From contig NW_026516665.1 in assembly GCF_025766255.1 (NCBI RefSeq), forward strand, positions 496,001 to 560,000: a DNA stretch of 64,000 bases, in the 5' to 3' direction. Below, one piece after another: positions 36,537 through 48,404 of the stretch (within the stretch, counting starts at the first letter, position 1; each line of letters opens with the position of its first letter). A model generated the notes under the pieces. The model did not search any database and was not told the DNA's origin. It was given only the letters and a program-made list of their open reading frames with translations. The DNA is from Zychaea mexicana (Eukaryota > Mucoromycota > Mucoromycetes > Mucorales > Lichtheimiaceae). Both the position numbers and the translations under genes were made by a program.

Positions 36537-39500
36537 GCTCGCTGGTTATATTCCAATGTAGGGTATTAGCAAAGTCCGTTAATAAAAGGAAGGTTCAAGG
36601 GATGGCGGTATGTAGGAAGAAAAAGCGATTGCACTGGGTAAGCAAAAACACAGCTTTTTTCTTCTTTTTGAAAAAATTGTCCGCTTTTCGGTCGAGCTGC
36701 TGCCCTCTCAACTATTTTTTTTTTGAGTCACACCTGTCGACATGTTCTCACACAGAAAAGGGAACGTGCGCTTCTTATCCACCAAGTACCTTGACGCTGC
36801 TTTATAAGAGACGAGTACATTCTTGTTTCCTGTTAGCTAAGAGTAAAAGATATCGTATGTAGAAGAGGAACACAAGAGCCGTCCGGCGCGTTTATCTTTT
36901 CGTCGCATATATTTATAGATGAATTTTTATCACTCCATGTTCTTGAGAAGAAGCTATTGTTCGCTTCTCCACATTTTTCATCTGCGGTTCCGAAATGTGC
37001 CGATACATATTGTCGCATGACCCGATTGATGCGTTGCACGTTTTTTCTTTTCCAGCCTTCAGGCAAAACTACCTCTTTTGTTAGTAGCAGTAACCATCAT
37101 GAACAGCACTGCTGTTACTCATCCCTGAAATTCATACAAGTTGATTGCTCGTTCTTCGAAAGTAACGAATCCTCTTGTCTGTCACCTTAGAACACGGTAA
37201 AGCCTATCTTAGGAGAGCTGGTGTGTAGTCACATGAAGCGACGCAAAGCCAGCTGGAAAGCGTTTAAATCATGGCATTGCATCCAACAATTCAGATAACC
37301 GTCTGGGCCTTGCAGAGCGTTGAAAATATCGAGGTCTGACTGGATCAAAGCATACCAAATTCGAATGCACAAAGAAGGTAAAAGATAAGGCTGGCATAAT
37401 CTTTTGGTTATCGCAGCATATGATACTGCTTATCCAGAAACTGCGTTCTTCCAGGTCAAGACGTTTTGCACAAAAGCCAACGCAACAATGATCGTATCAA
37501 AAGCGATAACTGTGACTAGGATGTCGCTGGAATCAAATCTGGTAAATATATAGAAATGCTAGTCAAAGTATAGGGCCTTCGGGCTACCTAGTATTCACTT
37601 TTTACGTGATACCTTTCTAGTGATTACCTCCTTGCTGATCGTTGGCAGCCACACCAAAGAAATTGTGCACCACATGCAATCCGTCATAAAACGCCCTGGT
37701 TCCCGTTATACTAAAAGTGCCGAACCAAATCAGTCAAGCAACGACTTGAAAGCACTGTGGGTCAAAGGTATCAAAAACTCAGCGGTTAAGGCGAATATGA
37801 TAGTAAGAATGCTATCAGCGTAAAAAAAAGAAGAGAGAGTGGTTGAAAGAAAGATCCGGATAGCGACTGCCATTTCTCCTTCTTCTCGACCATCATCCTT
37901 CAAGAGTAAAAGCATTCTTGTAGTTTCGCAGCTCCATGAATCTATGCAGTCTATTCACAAGAGTGCTATCGTATCTGGAAGAACCATATACCTTTGTTTT
38001 ACGCCGCCATTTCTGCGGTTGCTTACAAATGACAATACAGTCGTGCGCGGAGGAGATGAGATGGCTCGGTTGTTGCGCGCTTAATACAATTTACTGACGA
38101 AGAATCATATATTCGTAAGTAAAATAAAGTATATGTACATGACGCAATATAAAAGTCATTGCCCATTGATCACGCGTAATAATAATATTATTATTGCACC
38201 GTTTAATCATACATTCTTTAATACCTCGTGCCACGCCAACTCTTACCAACAAAAACAAGCTGACTGATGCAATTGGCAATCTGCATTGTATATGTGTATA
38301 GCACGATGTGCCACATAAATTATTCATGCAGGTTACGCGACAGAGATAATGCGAGGATGATAACTAAAATGATAAAAGGGTCATTCTTCGCCTGTAAGCG
38401 CGAGGGAGAAGTAACGCAAGCTCAAACGCCATTGACAAGGTGGAATCCGTTTACGAAAGACGAATGGTCAAGAGAAAAGTGGTACTTTTTGAAACCGGAG
38501 AATAGCGGGAAAAAAGGCATCCTACTTGCGTTATAAAATATCGTATAAGCCCTTTTTAAACCAAGCTTTGACAATGCGAATCCGCAGCAGTCAGTCAAGC
38601 TTGAAGTCAAGCGTGTTTCAATTGCTGCCGTTGGTGGTCATTTGTTTCAAACGGATCTTGCATCACAGAAAAGAAAAACACGGACGCAACCTCGTTTTTT
38701 TACTTTTAAGAACATTAGCAGGGTCCGTGCGTAGAGAGCACGGTGTCAAAGAGTTGCTACCGCTTTATATGCATTTGAAAGAGATCCTTAATCTCAAACA
38801 GTACATTCACAAGGTCGATCAGTACGCGAGAGATCTTTCTTTGTGATTTGGGATGTCATTACCCAACGAAAGATTAACTTTCTGTTATAATAATCAAACA
38901 TAGAAAGCTTCTCTTGTTGATTAATATCTTTTTGTCATTTTCTTATTGTATTTTAAAGAGAAACTCTCTTTTCTAGAAAGTTCCAATAGAAAAAGAGGGG
39001 AAAAACTCCTGCTGTCTCTTTTTTCCAGGAAGACAACAAACCTGATCGAAGACGCAGGTAGTGAATGGTCGCTACGCAATGAGAGACCTTCGCCATTCAC
39101 TAGTGGCGCCCGTGCCGTGTGTGCCCACAACGTCAACTAAGCACAAAGATGCCTCAAGGTTGTTGTATTACGTTGATGCAGCCCTAGGGCATGCTTCCAA
39201 CAACCTTGCTACCGTTGAAGCATCTTTCGGGTGAAAATATCCACCTCAACTCGGCGGATAGCTTTCCAAGTCAAGGATTCACACAACACTTTGCGCATCA
39301 TAAAGTTTGTGTAAATGGAACTGCAGAAGAAAAAAAAATGGGAGGGGTGGGGGTTTTTGGTATTCTTATTCAGAAAATTTTTTTTTGCCGTCACGCTCGG
39401 GTCTTCAATGGAAATCCATCATTTTGATTGGCTCTCATTTGTAAGGCTCTGGTTGGCTCCTTTTATGGACCGCTTATATCATATGACGCAACTTGGCCCA

Positions 39501-42500
39501 AAAGCAAAGGGAAGGGGAAGGAGATGTGTAAGCGATAGTCGTCGTGAAGAAGTCAAACACGCTACAGTAGCAGTGATCGACATGCTATGTATGTTTCACC
39601 ATGCCGATGTATCCTCCGATACTGTCGCCGCTTGTTTTGGAAAGAAGTGTCAGTGCACGCACCCGGCCTCCGCGTCAAATACAGGTACGTTTCGAATGCC
39701 AACTTGTTCAATGAGTACGCAAGAAAAAAAAAAGATGCGACTGAACAACTCAATTAGAAATGACAAGGAAGAAAGACAGAATGCCAACGATGATCAAGAA
39801 CGACGGATGAGTGCTCGTGTGCGATCTGGGAAGCAGTAACTGCTAAATTGCCAAGGACTCGCATCATTTGCCCTGGCGGACCAGAGATCTACAAGTGATA
39901 ATGTGGATTCTGTTCGACCCATGGAGTATTCTGTTGGAAGTTCGCTCGACTCACGTTTTTATAGGTTGCTGATTTGTTATGTATACGGTGGCGAAGGTGT
40001 GGCAAGCTCCTTTTGCGGAGACATGCGCAGCTAGCAAATCGGACGGACACTTTGTTATTTCGATTGGGTAATAGCGCTGTCAAACTAGATGCGAGGACTG
40101 GTAATGTGTCATTCTATTAGGACCTTTCAATTCTACGATGTTTGGTTCTATTGTCAGACTTTGCACTGCATTCTCACTTAAAACCGCCTCCTTTTTACAT
40201 TTTTTGGGGCTTGGATGAATAAAATTTTTAAAAGTTAAAACAGTGCAAACTCCTCGTTGTTGATAATCCTGCAGTTACTGGAAGTATTGCAATTAGACAA
40301 TTGTCAAGAGCTCTATATATAAAATATACTACCAAACGTGTTGACTAAACTCTTCTTTATCCACATACACAAAGCTGTCTGCTCTCTCAAATTGTAAAAC
40401 ACAACTAATTGCTCAATAAAAGGCAGCAACCGATGGTCGCGACTGTATTTCTGCTCACTGATTATTCCCTAGATTGCGATCGCCTAATATGGTGCTCCCG
40501 GCGTTCAAGCTATACAACTTTTGGGGTACTCTCGTGTAAAAGGAAGAGGCATTCTCACTTCTTTTACAGACTTTCAATCAAGGTCTTTCTTCAAATTATC
40601 CACGATGCAAAACATACAGTTGATTAGGTTCATCGACTGCAAGTAGTACAATTAACAAGCGGTCAAAGTGTGGAGTATCAGCAAATATATTACCAGTCTT
40701 TTTTGCTTTACGCCATTGCAAAAAGTAGTTTCTGACCATTCGCGCCGAAGCTTAAAAACAGTATGGTAAACTCGACGGAGCCCTGAACAGCGCTAGTCGC
40801 CTATTGTGACGCTAGTGTTTTCTTCAAAAGAAACAACCTGAGCGAAGCGGTCGAAACATTTGATGATTTGTTAATCAATGTCATTATTATCCTCTTGGGG
40901 AGGTTGGAAATTTTCAAGCAGGCAATACGTGCTCCCAATATTTAAAGGTGTTTGAGCGCTCTAACATACTTTTACATGTCTTTAAATAACTGTAAATGCT
41001 GTTTAGGAAGCATTAAGGTATTGCAAACGCATGAAGGCGTCCAATTTATATTACATATATGCTCTTCAAGCCCATTATCCAGTTCAAAAAAGTTGGTGTT
41101 TATGATTGGCAGAAAAGCCATGTCGTTGTTTGAGGGTCCGTTCATTGGTAGCTGGTGTTCCTTTTATTATAGTATAATATCAGTCTCAAAATAAAGATGT
41201 GCTCTCTCCTTTTGTTCGTGGGATGATGTTGGGAAAGAATTATCTGAAAGCAGCAATCATACATAACCTATTAAGTCCATGCGACTCATATATACATACT
41301 CCAAACGCAGGAACGCGACACTAAAATACATGCTTAGCCCACTTAAAAACAAACGTATATAGTGCACCTATATCATCATGGATAATCAATTACTTGCTTG
41401 CTTATAAGCATAAGTATGTATAATAGTCGGTATTAGAAGAGAAGCCACCCTAATGGTCTTTTTGGCGATAATTTAATCTCGCATAGTACTGGTTGTTTCC
41501 CTCTATATCTTTACTTGTATCAGCCGTTTTACGTAGCAGATCGATGGTTTCATGGCAGCAAAGATGCGACTGCACCTCACGCAATAACAAGAGAGATATG
41601 TATTGATATTACCGATGTCAACGTTACACTTTGCGATAATATGTAGCTGCAGATGTATGAACCAAGAAAGGGATATGGCGCGATAATTCTGGTAGCAACA
41701 GAAGCTATTGTGGGAACAACAATTTATAATTGTGGAAACGACAACGGACAAGTAAGATAAAAGTAATTTAGAAAATAGAACTATAAAAGCTATATATCTA
41801 TGAGCATGGTACGGTTACCGTAATGAGAAATCACAGAAGCAACTTAAAGAAGTCATCATAATTACTTCGTTTAATTTACCAATTTTGGTTCTCTGAAAAT
41901 TAATGATAAAATATTTGTAATCGAGATCTGCTTTAATCGTTGTAACGCTAGCGTGTGATACGATGCAAAAAAAAGAGTCAGTCCAACCGATGCGCTAATG
42001 TGTCACGTACAATGACGTTGTATATTTTAAAAACAAAGAATATGGATCTTTTCTCTTGTGATGAGAGCGGTAGCAGTGGTCGGGTGTCGTTGTCAATACA
42101 CCAATGTATTATAGTATGTGCATGAGTTGGAGATCAAACAATCGTTTTTCTTCAAATGACGCTGATCAATAATAGATTCTTATCTTGTATGACCTAGAAA
42201 TAACAAATGCAGGGATGTTGAGTGCGTTTGGTAAAAAGAAGCATTGTACAGGCCTTAGTAATGATAATAAAAAAATGCGTTTCATCCATCTCTTTTTTGA
42301 TTGCTACAACGTTTATAGTAAGTGATTGTCCCCGGTGAAGTACTTATCACTGACTTTGTTAGATTGCATATTTAAGCTACAGAACAGTATGTGGTGAGGC
42401 TTGTGATATAGCCTTAATTGATGTTTATAGATTGACCAGCAATTACCGCAACGGCAACTATATACACTGCAAGAGAGCAATCAACAGGCTAACTTTTGAA

Positions 42501-43029
42501 GCGGAAGAGAGTTGTAGCTATTGCTCGTGTCCTCAGTGTGTAACGATGAAATTTTCATCTAACGCACCGCTGTTAGATGATGAAGCAACCTAGAGGAATA
42601 GATGCACAGTTAATTATCATCGTCTGTTTCACCAAGTGCTTCATTTTCGTGCTACTGAGAAAAAGGTTAGTCCTTCAATGTTTATTGTCCGCTGCTTACT
42701 GCAACTATGTATTTACCGCACACCTGCATATGAAGTAACCGACGTATAATAGCATACAGCAGGTATCAAGTGTAAGAGTAAGGGCGCTACATATGTTTAC
42801 CATGTCATGATAGCATATGACTAAGCAGTGTAAACATTGTAAAGTGGCAAAGTATAATCACTTAATTCTGCTTAGTACAGCGCCATGCGCCTTCACACGA
42901 GGAAGGAGAGAAAAAGTACGGGAGGGTAGGGACGAATGTGGGGTCAAGCCTGATCGTGGGATCTTCCGGTGTCGGTAGCACACACACGTAACAGTACACA
43001 GACAAAGCCTTGAAAAATATTTCGGAGCG
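36537..43029. other. Long gene-poor region with possible decayed coding sequence
   Basis: About 6.5 kb with no gene I can support. Plus-strand frames at 37620-37823, 37839-38084, 38267-38536 and 38526-38846 lie close together and have plausible protein composition (for example KDEWSREKWYFLKPENSGKK). They do not join by phase-consistent introns and match no family I know, so eroded coding sequence is possible. The DNA from 39.8 to 42.9 kb is AT-rich and featureless. Confidence 0.4.
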
Positions 43030-45126
43030 ATGACGACGATCTCATTCCCGAGCCTCTTTTTCTTGTTTTCTCTGCTACTTTGTATTCTTGTTCCCCATCT
43101 CCTTTTAAATAATATAATGTATACCCCACCACCATACTGGTCGCTTAGCTATGGCTCGGTAGCAGGCGTTGATGATACGTTGATAATTAAACATTCGGCG
43201 TCTTCTCGTGCGCGCAGTACCGGCCGTTTCAACAGCGCATCGAGTAGCAACAGCAACAGCAATAGCGACAACAGTGCCAATACGCCATCTACCGTCAACT
43301 TTGCCGAGTCCTATCGTTCGTCCGTGGATGAAGATGGAGGTGGAAGCACCAGCTCATTATGCCAGCACCTTTCTGAGGAGCAATTCGACATTATCGATGA
43401 ACTGGACTACGAAGACGTAGACGACATGGGGCTGATCGGTAGGAAAAAGAGAAAGAAATAAATTTTTCCATTTATAGAACCAACTTTTTCTTTGCCCTCC
43501 CTCCTTTCTCATCTGCCATTCCTATTACTGCTCTTTTTAAGACCGCGAGCTCTCGCATCGGAATCGTGAAGCACTTGTTCAACAACTGTACAACTTTGAG
43601 CAGGACTATCTCGAATCCTTGGATCAACTCGTATCGTTGTTCATGCAGCCCCTACGCAAATATGCGCAGCAACCATCGTCAAACTTTATTGGCATGAAAA
43701 AAATAATTTGTACCGAGCATGAGATCCAACGGCTCTTTGGCAACGTTGAAAACATACTTGAGACACAACGAGAAATCCTCTCGACCCTTGATCTACGGTA
43801 ATCGTCGCAGTAGTAGTGACTCGCCTTTCCCACACACACACAGAAGGTGAAAGAAAAAGATATACTTACTATATGTATCCATAATGATATCAATATGATC
43901 TGTGCCTTTACGGCCGGTTATGTTTTCGCATTGTTTCCTTTTACAGGCTACGCATGTGGGGCCCTACTCAGATCATCTCTGATGTACTTCAAGGATGGGT
44001 AATGCTCCGCGAGTCATACCAAGGAGAAAAGCGTCGTGCTATTCTTCTAATTCTCCTTATTCGCGCTACATATCTCCATTTGGTGAACTGACCGTTCAAT
44101 ATTCCTCGATTGTACTAGTTTATAAAACTGCAAGAAGTATATTCACCGTACCTTGACAACTACGATAACGCAGTTACGACATATGAAAGGTTAAGAGGTT
44201 ACCAGCCGTTTCGGAAATTCACAGAAGTACGTAATAAGACAAAAACACCCTAAAAGAATAAGAAGGCTTTGTTTTCCTATTATTACCATATATGAGATGT
44301 ACTGACGTAAAAAACTCGTCGCAGATACTTTATAAAGAACCATCACTCAAAGACGGCATGACGTTACTCTCACTGTTACAGCTCCCTGTACGGGCAATCA
44401 ATCGACATGCACAACGTATTAGTGAGCTTGCAGACGCCACACCACCATTACACCCGGACTACGTTGGACTTCGAATGTGTAGACGCCGTGTGCTCCGTCT
44501 CGTAGAAGAATTTCAAACAAAGTACTTACGTTTCTTAGCACGGTGACATCACATGCGCTTCTCCTTACTCAGCACTAACATACACCGACACCATCTTTTT
44601 GTTTTACAACTGTAGAGTAGATGATGCAGAAAACGTTGACCGAGTGCTTGCAATTCACAGATCATTGTCTGGTGCTCCATTCACAATCAGAAAAGGTAGA
44701 CGATTAGTGCTACAAGCCGAATTATCACGGACACACGCGCATTCTCGGGTCATAGGCGCGAAGCGAGTCTATATCTTATTCTCGGATTTTCTTGCCTTTG
44801 CTCGACCGCGACAGCATAACGGCACTCTGCAGTACAAGGGACACTTGAATTTAGAAAGGGCTCTTGTGAAACTCATGGCGCGTGAAGAAGCTAGTGGGCG
44901 CCAGTATTGTATAGGGATCACGCCATTGTATCAAGGCGTTGATATAGTAGATACTACCCTTATGCAATACCCGGCAATTCATGTTATACAACTGAATAAC
45001 GAGCAAGAACAACATGAATGGTTAGAGAAGCTAACCATGGTAATAAATAAGTTGAATAGTCGAGCAGACAGAAAGCAAAGCGCCAGCAGCAGCAACAGTA
45101 GCAGTAGCAGTAGGTGTGATTTATAG
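43030..45126 (+). CDS. Rho guanine-nucleotide exchange factor, DH-PH domains
   Basis: Six coding exons: 43030-43438, 43542-43797, 43947-43998, 44119-44226, 44325-44521 and 44616-45126, giving 510 aa. After a Ser/Asn-rich acidic N-terminus, residues about 140-345 form a Dbl-homology domain (RNREALVQQLYNFEQDYLES, LQEVYSPYLDNYDNA, LLQLPVRAINRHAQ, NVDRVLAIHRSL). Residues about 355-490 form a PH domain (GRRLVLQAELSR, KRVYILFSDFLAFARP, IHVIQLNNEQEQHEWLEKL). Such proteins activate Rho/Cdc42 GTPases in polarity and wall growth. The first 29 residues are very hydrophobic and their DNA is pyrimidine-rich, which suggests a leader. The ATG at 43117 is a likely alternative start and fits a cytosolic GEF better. 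The C-terminus is a Ser/Asn tail. Confidence 0.88.
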
Positions 45127-45648
45127 ATTGTTGTGTATACTTGATATAAGCTTTTGCAAGCATATCGGATCTAATGTTGGCTGTATGTACGCTTATGATA
45201 TCTTAGGAGGAGGCAACAAGCCACTGATGTTCAATGGGCAGTATTTCCTAATGCCTATTGATCGATGACGACAACTTAAAATAAACCACACACCCCATAC
45301 CACGACTTGTATACTTGAATATTATTTCTCTCATTAATGCACATAACAATTGTAATATCATCTTTCATGCTCCCACATATACCAAAAAAATATATACATC
45401 AATGAAGCATATACACTGCGACAGAAAAAACAAGACCAAAAGTCTAGAGCGATAAAGCAACAGAGGGTAATTTCAATAACATATTTGTGGAAGTAGTAGT
45501 AGGTTGTCATGTTGTTATTGTAGCGTGTGAACGTGAGCGTGTATGAATGTGTTTGTGTTATTGTTGTAACGGAAAGAAAAAGAAAAAGAGAAAGAGCGAA
45601 GGGGAAAGAGGGAAGGTGGTCAGGTAGTATTTGGTATCCTTCAACAGT
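45127..45648. other. Convergent intergenic region
   Basis: 3' flanks of the RhoGEF and Rheb genes, with an A/G-rich tract (45570-45615). No gene. Confidence 0.5.
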
Positions 45649-46714
45649 TTACGAAACGATGCAACCACCCTTTTCTTCCGAAGGTGGGTTATTGGCCTTC
45701 TCGATCTCAGCGATTAACATGTCAAATATTTTGGCTAACGAACAGAGAATATATGCGCAGTTGAGGAGCCTTGTTCTATATTTCCATGTGACATGCAGAT
45801 GCAAAGGAAGGGAGGGGGTATGACTTACCAACATTCTCATTGTGCTTTGCAGAAGTTTCCACGGTCGGCGAGTTCCATTGCTCAGCCATTTCCTTGCCTT
45901 CTTGTTGCGACACTTGTCTACAACATGTGAAACACGCCGCTCAGTCTTAGCCTGCATCCCCCCTTATTTCTATAACAACAGCAACAGCATACCTTTGGAT
46001 ATTCAAATCACACTTATTTCCAACAATAACGCAGGGCACATTGTCCAGACCCGTGAAATCCAGAATCTTGTCACGGATCACCTTGAGCATGTCGAAGCTG
46101 GAGCGCGATGCGATAGAGTAGACCAGCACGTATCCGTGGACACTTGATGCGTGATGTGACGACAAGATCGAGTATTCGTCCTACATCATTTCCACAAGAG
46201 CAATAAATATCCAATGTGTCGTGACAGCAACCCTTTCGTTTCCTTATAATTACCTGACCCGCAGTATCCATGATCTCCACCACATATTCTGCAGCACGCA
46301 ACAATAAACACAATAACGGAGTTTAGCATTACATGGATTTTCAAAGGGAAAAAAGCGTCTAGCAGCTATTGAGAGAGTCAAACAAGAACAACAATGCACG
46401 CACCATGACCTCGATACTTGATGGTTTTGGTAAATGTGTTTTCAATCGTAGGGTAGTAACTGTCCACAAAGTGGTTTTCGCAGAACTGAATGACCAGTGA
46501 CGATTTGCCTTTTTTATAAGAAATATTCGAGTTACTTGCTCGCTCTCTTTTACGTTTCGTGCCCACGCATATGCCGAACAGTAAAAAGCTGCGCGACAGA
46601 ATCTTCCTTCTTCTTTTGTTGCTTTTCTTTCGGATATTTACCAACAGCTCTTGCGCCAAGAACGGCAATGCGTCGTTGTCTGGCTTGATTAGCACCGGCT
46701 GCAGCAGAAGACAT
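45649..46714 (-). CDS. rhb1: Ras-family GTPase Rheb
   Basis: Six coding exons on the minus strand: 46714-46642, 46508-46404, 46288-46254, 46180-45993, 45917-45829 and 45734-45649, giving 191 aa. P-loop GARAVGKSSL, switch I YYPTIENTFTK, switch II DTAGQDEYSIL, NKCDL and ETSAKHNENV are all present. The C-terminal CIVS is a CAAX farnesylation box. The Arg in the P-loop position usually held by Gly, and the ENTF effector sequence, are Rheb traits. Rheb activates TORC1 at vacuolar membranes. The convergent neighbour is a RhoGEF, which acts on a different GTPase family. Confidence 0.95.
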
Positions 46715-47016
46715 GACGGAAGAAAGTAGTTATAAAAAGTTGCTGCAAAGAAGAAAGCGAACCAAAAGAAAAAGAAGGCGCACTAAATCTGGCATTTAAA
46801 AAAGCTATTAGCGGCTTCTACCTGAACGTCATCCACTCCAAGTGTACATGCACAAATCATTTGAGGTACCCGTGAAAAAGAAGATAGTGTATTTTGAATG
46901 ATATTATGTACAGTTGATTCTTTTATACATATTGCTAGCTCGAGAGAAGTGATGGTAAAGGTAGACATTAAGCAGAGTGAGAGGAATCAAGCTTGTTGGG
47001 CTTTGCCTGAAAAACG
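46715..47016. other. Rheb promoter region
   Basis: About 300 nt between RPB9 and Rheb in tandem on the minus strand. No coding signal or clear TATA box. Confidence 0.5.
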
Positions 47017-47638
47017 CTATCCAGTCCATCGGTGTCCACAGTTCCGATTAGAGCAGACGTAGAACAGAGTCATTTTGGCGTCCGCACGTCTCGACGTCGA
47101 CTGGAAAAACACTGCTTCTTGATTGCCACACTTTTCGCAAGTGACGTTTGTTCGTGGCTAATCCAGAAATCATGCATTTTTTCATTCAACATTCAGCAAG
47201 CTGATTCTCTCTTTATCTGTCATCCACACGTAACAGTCCTCCTCTTCCTTGCTATTCTTACCAGTGTTGGATCAGCGCTCAAATCAGCGACGATCATGGT
47301 CTGTTCACTGTAATTTTTCATCAGCCAATTATTAGAATGAAACTGGTCAAACTTGAATCAGGAATGAATAATCCACTGTGCAAGTTACATTAGATACATA
47401 CGTCGATCCGTGAATAATCTCGTGGCGGTATACGCAGAGGTTATCTGCATCTTCTTCGTACTGACAGTTGCGACAAGCGAAAAGTAACCGCCTATTCTGT
47501 TTATCCTCTCTGGGATAAAGCAAATTGTTGCTGATAGAATTAACATACAATAATGAGCAAAAAATTTAAACATTGCAACAGTGATTGAACTTGCAGAGCG
47601 AATCTTTACCAATCCAAACAATACTTGAAAGTTGCCAT
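47017..47638 (-). CDS. RPB9: RNA polymerase II subunit RPB9
   Basis: Four coding exons on the minus strand: 47638-47610, 47530-47402, 47307-47262 and 47157-47017, giving 114 aa. The N-terminal zinc ribbon has [15 protein letters not shown] and [20 protein letters not shown]. The linker holds [15 protein letters not shown]. The C-terminal zinc ribbon has [14 protein letters not shown] and [13 protein letters not shown]. All eight zinc-binding cysteines are present. RPB9 sits at the tip of Pol II and affects start-site choice, fidelity and transcript cleavage with TFIIS. The short exons are easy to miss because no single frame is long. The gene is head-to-head with UPF2. Confidence 0.93.
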
Positions 47639-48404
47639 TTTGCTTAAACCATAGAAAGAAAAAGCAGCAAAGGAACAAAACCAAGAAGCGGGTTATGAAG
47701 TTGTTATTTTAATTTCGCTTCCGACAAAGAGGTGTGTGTCCCTACCGCAGTTATGCTTCTTATTGGGATAGTAACGTACTGGCAAAACAGACCAAGCCAA
47801 GCACACCATCCGTCGTAGCAACAGTGATTAGTTAATAGAAAATTTCCTATTATAAGAAATATTGCCATAAGAAAATTCTCATTCAAGACAAACTTGCGCT
47901 TACTGTACAGTAACTGATAAGTGGTATGAAGAAAGTACTAGTAAATTCTTACTACAATATATTCTATTAAATTGCCACCCCAGGTATTGCCATCCAAGGA
48001 AGACATCATTGATGGTGCTTATGTCATCAAACGTTAACATGACAAAATAAGAATCCAGTATCGTCTGGCAATAGTTTATACTGTCGAGTTCCTTGCCAAA
48101 TCGCAGGTAATATATACACCATCTTATTGAACCGCGGTTATCTTTTGGAGTGCTTCGAAACTTATTGAACAAAAACATGCGAAAGTTACAAATGATCTGG
48201 AAAAGCACGTAATATATTGGGCACTTGGCTATCGTTGCGAAAAATGCGTGTTTGAATCTGTTGACACTCTATTGCTCAGTGTAGCATAAAGTGTACGTCG
48301 GTGGATTAAAAGTTCTGCTTATAAAACATAGCAGAATCCCAAAACGTCACAGAAGAACTAAAAGTTACAGCTTGCAGAGTCCGCCTTTTGCTTCTTCGTT
48401 GTAT
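47639..48404. promoter_or_regulatory. Divergent RPB9-UPF2 intergenic region
   Basis: Start codons face away from each other 766 nt apart, so the promoters share this DNA. A minus-strand open frame of 102 codons (47900-48208) has no recognised domain and no good ATG context, and was not called. Confidence 0.4.

Noticed and set aside
37620..38846. Cluster of plus-strand frames that could form one spliced gene
   Set aside because: No phase-consistent GT-AG introns join them and no family was recognised; kept only as possible decayed sequence in the region note.
39315..39839. 174-codon plus-strand open frame
   Set aside because: Begins in an A-rich run and contains Lys/Phe homopolymer stretches; no family resemblance and no support from splice sites.
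47900..48208. 102-codon minus-strand frame between RPB9 and UPF2
   Set aside because: Lies in a divergent promoter region, has no domain and shows weak codon structure.
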